A stretch of DNA of 64,000 nt from assembly GCF_900102635.1 (NCBI RefSeq), contig NZ_FMZQ01000012.1:1-64000 (forward strand), in the 5' to 3' direction. The position numbers and the translations under genes were made by a program. The DNA comes from Ectopseudomonas chengduensis (GTDB lineage: Bacteria > Pseudomonadota > Gammaproteobacteria > Pseudomonadales > Pseudomonadaceae). Positions 33,314-42,322 of the stretch are shown piece by piece. The notes under the pieces are model-generated. The model saw only the letters and a list, made by a program, of their open reading frames with translations, made no database searches and was not told the DNA's origin. Positions within the stretch are counted from its first letter, which is position 1; each line of letters opens with the position of its first letter.

Positions 33314-33370
33314 GGTGCACTGTGCGCTCCAGGGGCTAGCCCGTTTTTTCGCTGCGCAGCGCACCCTACG
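33311..33370. repeat. REP-like hairpin, GTAGGGTGC type
   Basis: TAGGGTGCACTGTGCGC and GCTGCGCAGCGCACCCTACG face each other across the end of ttgR. It starts at the stop codon of the gene. A tighter version of the same type lies at 49534-49586. Confidence 0.75.
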
Positions 33371-33392
33371 ACATTGCTATCAAGGCTGAGAT

Positions 33393-33575
33393 TCAGCCCG
33401 CCTGACGCTGCACGGGCCAGTCGGGCAGCTTGTGTGGCGCGCGCAAGCGGGCTTCGAGCCTGGCGGCGAACTGGCGGGCCTCCTCTTCGCTGCGAAAACT
33501 CACGCAATGTTGATCCAGTCGTACCTGCCACAGGCATTCGCCGCCCTGATCACGCGGCTGAACGAGAACTTTCAT
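33393..33575 (-). CDS. hypothetical 60 aa protein with an ANR-box promoter
   Basis: An unrecognised 60-residue protein, soluble, with conserved-looking blocks DQGGECLWQVRLDQHCVSF and SEEEARQFAARLEARLR. The ATG at 33575 has a very strong ribosome site (AAGGAGG, eight bases upstream). An FNR/ANR-type box (33656-33669) lies about 41 bases before a likely start point near 33622, with a TATCCT -10 at 33629-33634. This arrangement is a class II ANR promoter, so the gene is likely induced at low oxygen. The function is unknown. Confidence 0.75.
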   Translation of the reverse strand: MKVLVQPRDQGGECLWQVRLDQHCVSFRSEEEARQFAARLEARLRAPHKLPDWPVQRQAG

Positions 33576-33628
33576 GCGAACCACCTCCTTAAGCTGCGAC
33601 GAGTCGCCGGTGCTTGTTGGGGACAATC

Positions 33629-33669
33629 AGGATAGTTCGCTTGCATGACCTTTTTCTGATCTAAATCAA
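33629..33669 (-). promoter_or_regulatory. predicted ANR/FNR-dependent promoter
   Basis: Read on the minus strand, TTGATTTAGATCAG at 33669-33656 matches the FNR/ANR consensus TTGAT-N4-ATCAA at nine of ten positions. TATCCT at 33634-33629 is a fair -10 element, and the box centre is about 41 bases from a start near 33622, the class II distance. It points into the 60-residue gene ending at 33393. Confidence 0.6.
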
Positions 33670-33754
33670 ATGGCCGACCAGCGTGATGGCCGCTTCGCGA
33701 TAAGCGGTACCGCGAAGGAAACGTGACTGGGTCGGCCCACCACATCATCGCGCC

Positions 33755-34771
33755 TCAGAACCCTTCGAGCACGATCTTGCCCTTGGCTTTGCCACTCTCC
33801 AGCAGCGCATGAGCGCGACGCAGGTTGGCGGCATTGATGGTGCCGAAATGCTCACCGAGGGTGGTCTTGATCACGCCGGCGTCGACCAGATCGGAGACCC
33901 GCTCCAGCAGACGATGCTGCTCGATCATGTCTTCGGTCTGGTACAGCGAACGGGTGAACATCAGCTCCCAGTGCAGCGACAGGCTCTTGCGCTTGAGCTG
34001 CATCACATCCAGCGGTTGCAGCGGGTCGTCGATCAGCGCCAGGCGTCCCTGCGGCTCCAGGGATTCGACCAGTTGCGCGTAGTGCTGGTCGGTCTGGGTC
34101 AGGCTGGCGACATGGGTGACCTGGCCGATGCCAATGCGCGCCAGTTCCTCGCTCAGCGGCTTGCTGTGATCGATTACATGATGTGCGCCCAGATCACGGA
34201 CCCAGGCTTGGGTTTCCGGGCGCGAGGCAGTACCGATCACGGTCAGGCCGGTCAGGTTGCGCGCCAGTTGGGTGAGAATCGAACCGACACCACCGGCGGC
34301 GCCGACGATCAGCAGGCTCTGGCCTTGATCGGCCGAGCCCTCGGCAACCTGCAGGCGCTCGAACAGCAGTTCCCAGGCGGTGATGGCAGTCAGCGGCAGG
34401 GCTGCAGCTTCGGCGAACGACAGGCTGCCCGGCATATGGCCAACGATGCGTTCATCGACCAGGTGCAGTTCGCTATTGGCGCCGGCACGGTCGATGGCGC
34501 CGGCGTAGAACACCCGGTCGCCGGGCTGGAACAGAGTGACTTCGCTGCCCACGGCCTTGACGACGCCGCTTGCATCCCAGCCCAGCACCTTGGCGGCACC
34601 ATTCTCCGGCGTAACGCCGAGGCGGATCTTGGTATCGACCGGGTTGACCGAGATGGCCCGAACCTCGACCAGAAGATCGTGTGCACCCGGAGTGGGTTCG
34701 GCCAGCTGCACGTCCTGCAGTGCTTCGGGATGGTCGGCAGGCAGGGATTGGTAGTAAGCGACGGCTTTCAT
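33755..34771 (-). CDS. zinc-type alcohol dehydrogenase/quinone oxidoreductase-like protein
   Basis: A 338-residue member of the medium-chain dehydrogenase/reductase superfamily. VNPVDTKIRLG and the GWDASGVVKAVGSEV segment fit, and the Rossmann motif is GAAGGVGSILTQLAR near residues 155-169. The structural-zinc cysteines of true alcohol dehydrogenases are absent, so it belongs with the quinone oxidoreductase or ZADH-type group (often annotated TIGR02817). The start is the ATG at 34771; an upstream in-frame extension to 34882 overlaps the next gene. It lies 22 bases downstream of the ABM gene on the same strand and may form an operon with it under the divergent LysR. Confidence 0.82.
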   Translation of the reverse strand: MKAVAYYQSLPADHPEALQDVQLAEPTPGAHDLLVEVRAISVNPVDTKIRLGVTPENGAAKVLGWDASGVVKAVGSEVTLFQPGDRVFYAGAIDRAGANSELHLVDERIVGHMPGSLSFAEAAALPLTAITAWELLFERLQVAEGSADQGQSLLIVGAAGGVGSILTQLARNLTGLTVIGTASRPETQAWVRDLGAHHVIDHSKPLSEELARIGIGQVTHVASLTQTDQHYAQLVESLEPQGRLALIDDPLQPLDVMQLKRKSLSLHWELMFTRSLYQTEDMIEQHRLLERVSDLVDAGVIKTTLGEHFGTINAANLRRAHALLESGKAKGKIVLEGF

Positions 34772-34793
34772 GGAAATGGTCCTCTGTGAGAAA

Positions 34794-35087
34794 TCAGGTA
34801 AGGGGTTGCAGCGGGAGCAGATCGATACCCGCAAGCCGCTCGCCGAATGCGTTGGTGAAGTGTAGGAAGTGCGGCGCTGCACGATGCTGGTCCAATGCCT
34901 CGGCGTCGCGCCATTGTTCGATCATCACGAACTGGTGCGGGTCCAGCTTGTTGCGGTGCAGCGCGTACTGCAGGCAGCCGGGCTCCGCGCAGGTTGCAGT
35001 GACCAGACGTTGCAGGCCTGCGGCCACCGCCTCGGCATGACCAGGCAGGGCCTTGATGGTGGCGATCAGTGTGAGAGCAGTGGTCAT
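34794..35087 (-). CDS. ABM-domain (putative quinol monooxygenase) protein
   Basis: A 97-residue antibiotic biosynthesis monooxygenase (ABM) fold protein: LIATIKALPGHAEAVAAGL, EPGCLQYALHRN and FVMIEQWRDAEALDQHRA. Small stand-alone members include quinol monooxygenases and heme-binding proteins, often a dimeric ferredoxin-like fold. With the quinone-oxidoreductase-like gene 22 bases downstream, a role in quinone redox chemistry is plausible but not shown. The LysR gene is divergent, 105 bases away. Confidence 0.82.
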   Translation of the reverse strand: MTTALTLIATIKALPGHAEAVAAGLQRLVTATCAEPGCLQYALHRNKLDPHQFVMIEQWRDAEALDQHRAAPHFLHFTNAFGERLAGIDLLPLQPLT

Positions 35088-35192
35088 GGCGGGCTCCGGT
35101 AGGTAATTGAAGCCATGCTCTTTTATTTGTGTGGAAAGAAAAAGAAGCGGGTAATAGAGTCTCTTTCATCATTATTTTGAAAGTGAGCGGCC

Positions 35193-36107
35193 ATGCTGCG
35201 TTTCGACGACCTGCAACTCTTCGTGCGAACTGCCGAAACCGGCAGCCTGTCCGCTGCGGCGCGGCTGCTGGATGTTTCGCCAGCCGTGGCCAGCGCGGCC
35301 CTCAAGCGTCTTGAGCAGCAGCTGCAGGTGCGCCTGCTGGCGCGTTCGACGCGCAGCCTGCGCCTGACGCCCGAGGGCGAGCTGTATCTGGTGCATGCCC
35401 GGCTGGCGTTGCAGAGCCTCGAGGAGGGGCGCCAGCAACTGGTCGGCAGCCAGGAGGGGATTTGCGGTGTATTGCAGCTATCGGCGCCGTCGGATCTGGG
35501 GCGCAATACGTTGTTGCCCTGGCTCGACGCGTTCCAGGACGAGCATCCGCAACTGCAGCTGCGTCTGCTGCTGGCCGACCGGGTGACCGACCTGTTCCGT
35601 GAGCCGGTGGACATCGCCCTGCGCTACGGCGCACCGGAGGATTCCAGCCTGGTGGCACTGCCGGTGGCAGCGGACAATCGTCGGGTGCTCTGCGCTTCAC
35701 CTTCCTATCTCGCCCGGCACGGTTCGCCGCGCAGCGTGGAGGAGCTGCATCAGCACAACTGCCTGCTCTATATGTTGCATGGCCGAGCGTATGATCGCTG
35801 GCGCTTTCAGGATGGCAAGCGCGAGGTACTGATGAACGTCGCGGGTGACCGGGTCTGCGACGATGCCGATGTCACTCGGCGCTGGGCCGTGGCCGGGCGG
35901 GGTGTGGTGTACAAGTCCTGGCTGGATGTCGCCGAAGACGTGCGCGAAGGGCGCCTGCAGGTGCTGCTGCCGAACTGGCTGGGCGAGCCGACGCCCCTGT
36001 ATCTGGTGTGTGCGCACCGTGCTCAGCTGAGCAAGGCGGTGCATCTGCTGCGCGAATTCGTGCAACTGCGCTGCCAGCGTTTGCTGGACGCTGCGCCATG
36101 GCGTTAG
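35193..36107 (+). CDS. LysR family transcriptional regulator
   Basis: A 304-residue regulator with a LysR helix-turn-helix at the N-terminus (LQLFVRTAETGSLSAAARLL, then SPAVASAALKRLEQQLQVRLL and STRSLRLTPEG) and the inducer-binding domain after it. It is divergent from the ABM and quinone-oxidoreductase genes, which it likely controls; the effector is unknown. It resembles the CrgA/DsdC-like LTTR subgroup that regulates quinone and oxidoreductase genes. Confidence 0.85.
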   Translation: MLRFDDLQLFVRTAETGSLSAAARLLDVSPAVASAALKRLEQQLQVRLLARSTRSLRLTPEGELYLVHARLALQSLEEGRQQLVGSQEGICGVLQLSAPSDLGRNTLLPWLDAFQDEHPQLQLRLLLADRVTDLFREPVDIALRYGAPEDSSLVALPVAADNRRVLCASPSYLARHGSPRSVEELHQHNCLLYMLHGRAYDRWRFQDGKREVLMNVAGDRVCDDADVTRRWAVAGRGVVYKSWLDVAEDVREGRLQVLLPNWLGEPTPLYLVCAHRAQLSKAVHLLREFVQLRCQRLLDAAPWR

Positions 36108-36213
36108 CACTTGATGCGATAAAGCCAGCAAGCCCTGCTAGACTCTCGTACGCAGTGCCTGCGGCAACGCACCGCAGTGTCGCGCTGCCATCCTCTGTTT
36201 AGAGTCGCGCCCC

Positions 36214-36609
36214 ATGAAACTGGCCCGCAATGACCGCTCACTGACCGCTTGGGTGCTGTACTTCAGCATCCTGTTCAGTGCGTTCGTCTGCGCGATCAGC
36301 CACGGCCAGATGGCCGGCATGCAGCTCAGCGGTCTGGATGGCCAGTACTGCTCGTTCGATGGCAACTTCGGCGCCGGCGCCGACCTCGACGGCTCCGGCA
36401 TCGTTGCGCCCAACCCGGCTACCGGTACGGGCTGCGCCTTGGCCAGTTTGTTCAGTGCGCTCATCCTGGCGGCATTCTTCGGGCTGCTCGGCCTGCTCGT
36501 GGCCGAACGTGTGCGTCCGCTGGCGGCCCTGCATATTCCCCGTCTTACCCGCTATCGCTGGCCTCCCGCCAATCCCCGCGCTTCTCCCTTCCTGCTTCCT
36601 GCGCTCTGA
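36214..36609 (+). CDS. small membrane protein of the metal locus
   Basis: I do not recognise this 131-residue protein. It has one hydrophobic segment near residues 14-28, another at 75-98, and in between a Gly/Asp-rich loop with one Cys (QYCSFDG) and a second Cys in TGCALASL. The Met-Ser-Gly-rich and cysteine features hint at metal binding, and the DUF2946 family is a possible relative. It is the first gene of the metal locus, 73 bases before the TonB receptor, so a role as a small accessory protein is inferred. Confidence 0.55.
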   Translation: MKLARNDRSLTAWVLYFSILFSAFVCAISHGQMAGMQLSGLDGQYCSFDGNFGAGADLDGSGIVAPNPATGTGCALASLFSALILAAFFGLLGLLVAERVRPLAALHIPRLTRYRWPPANPRASPFLLPAL

Positions 36610-36681
36610 AGTCGCCCGTTAAACCTGGCTTTGAGGCTAGGTCGCGTGCGGGCTTATCGAACAAAAGCCTGGAAGCCTTAC

Positions 36682-38838
36682 ATGTTTCGTATGACCACCC
36701 TGGCGCTGCTCGCCTGCAGCACCTCCCTTGCCTGGGCGCAAGATGACGCCTTGACGCTGCCTGCCAGCACCGTATCTGCCGTTGCTGCAGAGCCTGACGA
36801 GGCTACTGGCATCAACCTGGACAAAACCATCGAGAGTGGCTCGCGCCTCAACCTCAGCGCTCGTGAAAATCCGGCCTCGGTCAGCGTGGCGGATCGGGCG
36901 ACCATGGAGCGTCTGGGCGTACGCAACTTTCAGGATGCTGCCAATGCCTTGCCCGGCGTGAACGCCTCGGCACCACCCGGCTGGGGCGGCTACGTGGCCT
37001 ATCGAGGTTTCAATGGCGCACAGATCGGCCAACTGTTCAATGGCATCAACCTGCAATACGGCGGTTCGGCGCGTCCTGTTGGCGCCTGGATCTATGATCG
37101 CGTCGAACTGCTGGGCGGGCCGTCGTCCTTCCTCAATGGCAGTGGCGCGGTTGGCGGCAGCCTGAACTACATCACCAAGCTCGCCAGCCGCGATAAGGAC
37201 AGCTTGGAAGGGCGCGTCAGCTACTCGCGCTACGACACCTGGGAAACCGCCATCGGCGTCAATCAGGCGCTCAATGAGGGCGACGGTCCGCGGCATTACG
37301 CGCGCCTGGATTACAGCCGCACTCACACCAACGGTTATATCGACCGCCAGGAAAACCAGGCCGGCAACCTGGCCTTCTCCCTGCTCAGCGACATCAACGA
37401 CCAGCTCTCCCACACCCTGGCCATCGAGTACCTGGAGGAGCAGGAAGACAGCCCGTACTGGGGCTCGCCGGTGTTGCAGCCACTGAGTGGCAAGCTGCGT
37501 ATCGACAAGCACAACCGCTTCAACAACTACAACGTCGAGGACGGCCGCTACGAGCAACGCACCCGCTGGCTGCGCTCGATTACCGACTACCGCCTCGATG
37601 ACGCCACCCAGCTGCGCAACACCTTCTACCACTACAAGGGCCAGCGCGATTACCGCAACCTCGAGCGTTATCGCTACAACGCCGCCAATACCGAGGTGAC
37701 CCGTTCTGCTGCTTACCGTCAGCGCCATGATCAGGAGGTCAATGGCGACCGCTTCGAGCTGACCCATGCCGGCGATCTGTTCGGTCTGGCCAGCGACTGG
37801 GCCTTCGGTCTGGAGTACAGCCGCAACCAGCAGACCAACTACCCGCTGTCGATCTCGGCGAACTTCGACACGGTAGACCCCAACGGTTTCGATCCAGGCG
37901 AGTTTCTCGACATCCCCGGCATGGACGCCCCGCGTACAAAGGGTCGCAGCACCTGGACCGATACCGCCTCGGCCTTCGTCGAGAACCGTACCCGGCTGAC
38001 CGATCGCCTGGCGCTGATCAGCGCGCTGCGCTACGACCATATCGACTTCGAGGTGGTCGAACATGTAACCCGCGTCGAGCTGGATCGCCGCTGGGATGCC
38101 TTCACCGGACGCGTCGGTCTGGTCTATGACCTCACCGATGCCGTCAGCCTCTACACCCAATACAGCACCTCGGCCGAACCGCCAGGCGGCACCCTGACCA
38201 GCGCCTCGGTCGCCCAGGTCGCCGATTTCGACCTGAGCACCGGCCGCCAGATCGAGGTGGGCAGCAAGTTCGACTTCCTCGATGGTCGCGGCTCGGCGAC
38301 GGCGGCGGCGTACCGCATCGTGCGCAAGAACATCTCGGTGCCGTCTTCCAGTGTGCCGAACACCACCGAGCAGGCCGGGCAGCAGACCTCCACCGGTGTC
38401 GAATTGGCCGCCTCGTTCAAGATCACCCCGCAGTTGCTCGCCGCCGGTAACTTCGCCTGGGTACGTGCCGAATACGACGAGTTCAACGAAAACGTCGGCG
38501 GTGTGGCGGTATCGCGCAAGGGCAAGAACCCGGTGAACATCCCCGAGCGCGTGGCCAACCTCTGGTTGACCTACGACGTTGCACCGGACTGGCAGGTGGG
38601 GGCCGATGCGCGTTATGTCTCCTCGGTCTATGCCAACACCGCCAACACCATGTGGGTGCCGTCGTACACCGTCTACGGGTTGTTCCTCAAGCACGACCTG
38701 GATACTCACACCGAGCTCAGCGCGCGGTTGCGCAACCTCACCGACGAGACCTACGCCCGCTTCATCCACCAGAGCAACACCCAGTACTACCTGGGCGAGC
38801 CGCGCAGCCTGGAAGTGGCTGTGCAATGGCGTTACTGA
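36682..38838 (+). CDS. TonB-dependent siderophore-type receptor
   Basis: A 718-residue outer-membrane receptor. Signal peptide at residues 1-20 (ends AWAQ); plug domain with RENPASVSVADRATMERLGV, ALPGVNASAPPGWGG and YDRVELLGGPSSFLNGSGAVGG; then a 22-strand barrel ending in the aromatic C-terminus WRY. The plug matches TonB-dependent siderophore receptors. The ligand is not evident, though the neighbours point to iron or copper. The ATG at 36682 gives the signal peptide; an earlier ATG at 36631 would block it. The stop overlaps the next gene (TGATG). Confidence 0.85.
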   Translation: MFRMTTLALLACSTSLAWAQDDALTLPASTVSAVAAEPDEATGINLDKTIESGSRLNLSARENPASVSVADRATMERLGVRNFQDAANALPGVNASAPPGWGGYVAYRGFNGAQIGQLFNGINLQYGGSARPVGAWIYDRVELLGGPSSFLNGSGAVGGSLNYITKLASRDKDSLEGRVSYSRYDTWETAIGVNQALNEGDGPRHYARLDYSRTHTNGYIDRQENQAGNLAFSLLSDINDQLSHTLAIEYLEEQEDSPYWGSPVLQPLSGKLRIDKHNRFNNYNVEDGRYEQRTRWLRSITDYRLDDATQLRNTFYHYKGQRDYRNLERYRYNAANTEVTRSAAYRQRHDQEVNGDRFELTHAGDLFGLASDWAFGLEYSRNQQTNYPLSISANFDTVDPNGFDPGEFLDIPGMDAPRTKGRSTWTDTASAFVENRTRLTDRLALISALRYDHIDFEVVEHVTRVELDRRWDAFTGRVGLVYDLTDAVSLYTQYSTSAEPPGGTLTSASVAQVADFDLSTGRQIEVGSKFDFLDGRGSATAAAYRIVRKNISVPSSSVPNTTEQAGQQTSTGVELAASFKITPQLLAAGNFAWVRAEYDEFNENVGGVAVSRKGKNPVNIPERVANLWLTYDVAPDWQVGADARYVSSVYANTANTMWVPSYTVYGLFLKHDLDTHTELSARLRNLTDETYARFIHQSNTQYYLGEPRSLEVAVQWRY

Positions 38839-40340
38839 TGGCGCTGAAACGCCAGCTGTACCTCTGGCATCGCTGGCTGGGTATCGGCCTGTGCCTGCTG
38901 ATGGCGCTGTGGTTCGTCTCCGGGGTGGTGATGCTGTATGTCGGCTACCCCAAGCTGACCGGCAGTGAGCGCCTCGGGCATCTACCGGCACTGCCCGCGA
39001 GCTGCTGCGCCGAGGTGCCGGCGCAATGGGCACAGCTGCCGTTGCGGCGCCTGCGTCTGAGCAGTCTGGGCGGCCAGCCGTTCTATCTGCTGGAGTTGGC
39101 CGACGGGCGCCGCGTGACCCTGAATGCGCGTAGCGGTGAGCCGCTGCAACGTGCCGACGAAGCCTGGGCGCTGGCTGGCGCTCGGCAATATGCCGGCGAT
39201 GTGCCGCTGCGCTATCGCGGCCAGTTCGAGGAGGACGTCTGGACGCATTCGCGTGCGCTGGATGCCGAGCGCCCGTTGCATCTGGTCGAGCTGGGCGATG
39301 CCGAGCGTACCTGGCTCTACCTGTCGGGCAGAACTGGCGAAGTGGTGCGTGACGCCAGCCTGCAGGAGCGGCGCTGGAACTGGCTGGGTGCCTGGTTCCA
39401 CTGGCTCTATCCGCTACGCGGTGGCTTCGGTTTCGACAATGGCTGGCGCGTACTGGTGATCGGTTTGTCCCTGCTGGGCACGGCCATGGCCGTGCTGGGC
39501 ATGGTGGTTGGCCTGATGCGTTGGCGCTTTCGCAAACCCTATCGCAACGGCTCCCGCAGCCCTTACTCCGGCGGCTGGTGGCGTTGGCACCATATCGGCG
39601 GCCTGCTGTTCGGCGTTGTGCTGATGGCGTGGATCTTCAGTGGCCTGATGTCCATGCGGCCCTGGGGCACCACCGACAGCCGTTCACGCCTCGACGCTGC
39701 GTTGATGCAGGGCGGCGCGCTACGGGCAGCGGACGTTTCGCTCTCGGTTAGCCGCGCACTGCGACGGCTGCGCTCGGAGCTGGATGTAGTCGAGGTGGAA
39801 TGGCGTCGCCTCGATGGCCGCACCTATCTGGTGGCACGAGCTGCGACCGGCGAGAGCCGCATGCTGCACGGCGAGACCTTGCTGCGTCAGCTGCCCCGCG
39901 AACAACTGCTCGATACGGCCCACCTCATGGCGCCGGATGTGGCACTGCAAAGCGAGTGGCTGGAGCGCTTCGATACCTACTACTTCGCCCGCGATGCGCA
40001 AAGCATGTACGGCTCGCAGAACCGACCGCTGCCGGTGCTGCGGGTGCGCTTCGATGACCCGGAGCAGACCTGGGTCTACCTCGACCCGGCCAGCGGCGAG
40101 ATGATCGCGCGGCATGACCAGCGCCAGCGCGTCGGCCGCTGGCTGTTCAACCTGCTGCATAGCTGGGACTGGCCGCCGCTGCTGGAACGCCCGCTGCTGC
40201 GCGAAGCTCTGATCATCGCCTTCAGCCTTGGCGGTCTGGTGATCTGCCTCAGCGGCACAGTGTTGGGATGGCGACGTTTGCGTCGCTCAGGAGTACCGAG
40301 CCGCAGAAGCACGCTCCTGCGAAACGAAGGAAGGTCGTAG
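38838..40340 (+). CDS. PepSY-domain multi-pass membrane protein (PiuB-like)
   Basis: A 500-residue inner-membrane protein with four main hydrophobic segments, two at the start (KRQLYLWHRWLGIGLCLLMALW) and more around residues 205-275 and 460-485. Conserved His residues flank the segments (YLWHRW, WRWHHIGG, LLHSW), as in PepSY/PiuB proteins that are thought to act as heme-containing ferric reductases at the inner membrane. Its start overlaps the TonB-receptor stop, giving coupled translation, and the second PepSY gene follows 39 bases later. Confidence 0.82.
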   Translation: MALKRQLYLWHRWLGIGLCLLMALWFVSGVVMLYVGYPKLTGSERLGHLPALPASCCAEVPAQWAQLPLRRLRLSSLGGQPFYLLELADGRRVTLNARSGEPLQRADEAWALAGARQYAGDVPLRYRGQFEEDVWTHSRALDAERPLHLVELGDAERTWLYLSGRTGEVVRDASLQERRWNWLGAWFHWLYPLRGGFGFDNGWRVLVIGLSLLGTAMAVLGMVVGLMRWRFRKPYRNGSRSPYSGGWWRWHHIGGLLFGVVLMAWIFSGLMSMRPWGTTDSRSRLDAALMQGGALRAADVSLSVSRALRRLRSELDVVEVEWRRLDGRTYLVARAATGESRMLHGETLLRQLPREQLLDTAHLMAPDVALQSEWLERFDTYYFARDAQSMYGSQNRPLPVLRVRFDDPEQTWVYLDPASGEMIARHDQRQRVGRWLFNLLHSWDWPPLLERPLLREALIIAFSLGGLVICLSGTVLGWRRLRRSGVPSRRSTLLRNEGRS

Positions 40341-40379
40341 TGAACCCCTTTCATGAAACCCCTTATGGAGGCACCTGTC

Positions 40380-41753
40380 ATGCGTGAGTCCACCTCGTTC
40401 TACAACCTGGCCTGGCGCTGGCACTTCTATGCCGGGCTGTTCGTCATCCCGTTCATGATCCTGCTGTCGATCACCGGGATCATCTACCTGTTCAAACCGC
40501 AGCTCGACGCCTGGATGTACGCCGACCTGATGCAGGTGCCGGTCGCCGAGCAGCGCCTCAGTGCCGATCAGCAACTGGCTATCGTCCGCGAAGCCTATCC
40601 GCAGGCGACGGTCAGCAAATACCTGCCGCCCGCTGTACAGGATCGCAGTGCGCAGTTCGTGATCAATCAGGGCGGCCAGGAGCTGAACCTGTTCGTCGAT
40701 CCCTACAACGGCAGCCTTCTCGGCGCCCAGGACGCCCTGTGGAATCTGCAGGCGGTGGTGCGCAAGCTGCACGGTGATCTGCTGATCGGCACCGTTGGTG
40801 ACCGGCTGATCGAACTGGCCGCTGGCTGGGGCATCGTGCTGGTGGTATCCGGCCTGTACCTTTGGTGGCCGCGCGGCAGCAGCGGGGCGGGTGTGTTGTG
40901 GCCACGTCTGAGCGCAGGGGGGCGCCTGTGGTGGCGCGACCTGCATGCGGTCACCGGCTTCTGGGGCAGCGCACTGCTGCTGTTCATGCTGCTCACCGGT
41001 ATGACCTGGACGGGCTACTGGGGCGCGCAGTTCGCCGGTGCCTGGAATCATTTTCCCGCCGCGATGTGGGATGACGTGCCCAAGTCCGGGCAACTGACCG
41101 GCAGCCTCAACAGCAGCAGCCAGCAAACCGTGGCCTGGGCGGTGGAAGTCACGCCGCTGCCCGCGTCCGACCCGCATGCCGCGCATCACGGCCATGCCGG
41201 GCATCGGGCCGCAGCGGCCTCCACCAGCCTGCTGCAGCATGTGGTCGATAGCGCCGCCGAGCGCGGTGTCCAGCCTGGTTACAGCATCAGCCTGCCCCAG
41301 GGCGAGCAGGGCGTTTACACCGTCGCCCTGTTCGCCGACGATCCACGCAACGATGCCACGTTGCACTTCGATCAATACAGCGGTGCGGTACTCGCAGACG
41401 TGCGCTGGCAGGACTACGGCCCGGTGGCGAAAACCGTGGAAACCGGGGTGATGCTGCACGAAGGCAAGCTGTTCGGCCTGGCCAACCAACTGCTGATGGC
41501 GGCGATCTGCCTGCTGATCATCTTCAGCTCCGTCAGCGGCCTGGTGCTGTGGTGGAAACGCCGCCCGGCCGGACGCTTCGGTGTACCGCCGCTGCGCCAC
41601 GACCTGCCGCGCTGGAAGACCGCCATCGGCGTGATGATCGTGCTCGGTGTGATCTTCCCGCTGGTCGGCGCTTCGCTGCTGCTGGTCTTCGTTCTTGACT
41701 GGCTACTCTCGCGCTTTCGCCAACTGCGGCCATCGACCCGGCCGCTGGCATGA
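40380..41753 (+). CDS. PepSY-domain multi-pass membrane protein with His-rich loop
   Basis: A 457-residue PepSY/PiuB-type inner-membrane protein with four hydrophobic segments (residues about 15-40, 145-165, 195-215 and 360-440) and conserved His residues in AWRWHFYAG and LHAVTGFWG. A His-rich periplasmic loop (DPHAAHHGHAGHR near residues 264-276) suggests metal binding, unlike the first PepSY gene. I chose the ATG at 40380, with a GGAGG site eight bases upstream. Adjacent PepSY pairs occur next to TonB receptors in Pseudomonas metal uptake loci; a ferric or cupric reductase role is inferred. Confidence 0.82.
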   Translation: MRESTSFYNLAWRWHFYAGLFVIPFMILLSITGIIYLFKPQLDAWMYADLMQVPVAEQRLSADQQLAIVREAYPQATVSKYLPPAVQDRSAQFVINQGGQELNLFVDPYNGSLLGAQDALWNLQAVVRKLHGDLLIGTVGDRLIELAAGWGIVLVVSGLYLWWPRGSSGAGVLWPRLSAGGRLWWRDLHAVTGFWGSALLLFMLLTGMTWTGYWGAQFAGAWNHFPAAMWDDVPKSGQLTGSLNSSSQQTVAWAVEVTPLPASDPHAAHHGHAGHRAAAASTSLLQHVVDSAAERGVQPGYSISLPQGEQGVYTVALFADDPRNDATLHFDQYSGAVLADVRWQDYGPVAKTVETGVMLHEGKLFGLANQLLMAAICLLIIFSSVSGLVLWWKRRPAGRFGVPPLRHDLPRWKTAIGVMIVLGVIFPLVGASLLLVFVLDWLLSRFRQLRPSTRPLA

Positions 41754-41827
41754 GTGAACAGTTTGATCGTCGCAAGACGTTATAGGCTCGACCCATGATT
41801 CGATTCCAAACCAGGAGGCAACACCCC

Positions 41828-42322
41828 ATGACCCTGAAGAAAACCCTGCTCGGCCTCACCCTGCTGCTGCCGGCGCTGTTGGTGCAGGCCCACGAGTACG
41901 AAGCCGGTCAACTGCATATCGACCACCCCTGGTCGCGCGAGATGCCGCCGGTGGCGCCGACTGCTGCCGCTTATTTCGTCATCCACAACAAGGGCAGCGA
42001 AGCCGATCGTCTGCTCAGTGTCAGCACCCCGGTGGCCGGCAAGGCCGAGTTGCACGAGCATGTGCATGCCGATGGCGTGATGAAGATGCAGCAGGTGCAG
42101 GACGTGGCCATCCCCGCTGATGGCGAGGTGAAGTTCGAGCCCATGGGCTATCACGTCATGCTGTTCAACCTGAAGCAGCAGGCCAAGGACGGTGAGCGCT
42201 TCCCGTTGACCCTCAACTTCGAGAAAGCCGGTGCTGTCGAGGTTGAGGTCGCCGTGCAGAAAGATGCGCCGGCAGGCCATGATCATGCTGCCGGTCATGA
42301 TGCAGGCAAGCACCAGCACTGA
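41828..42322 (+). CDS. PCu(A)C-type copper chaperone
   Basis: A 164-residue exported protein: signal peptide at residues 1-21 (ends VQAH), then a PCu(A)C fold with the copper-site segments HEHVHADGVMKMQQV and GYHVMLFNLK, containing the conserved Met and His ligands in the usual order (M-x(n)-H-x-M). A His-rich tail (residues about 148-164, GHDHAAGHDAGKHQH) adds further metal sites. It carries Cu(I) in the periplasm, for example to cytochrome oxidase or to a receptor. The ATG at 41828 follows AGGAGG. The next gene starts at 42322. Confidence 0.88.
   Translation: MTLKKTLLGLTLLLPALLVQAHEYEAGQLHIDHPWSREMPPVAPTAAAYFVIHNKGSEADRLLSVSTPVAGKAELHEHVHADGVMKMQQVQDVAIPADGEVKFEPMGYHVMLFNLKQQAKDGERFPLTLNFEKAGAVEVEVAVQKDAPAGHDHAAGHDAGKHQH

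Noticed and set aside
36637..39033. 798-residue open frame on the minus strand
   Set aside because: Antisense to the TonB receptor at 36682-38838; no domain or ribosome site.
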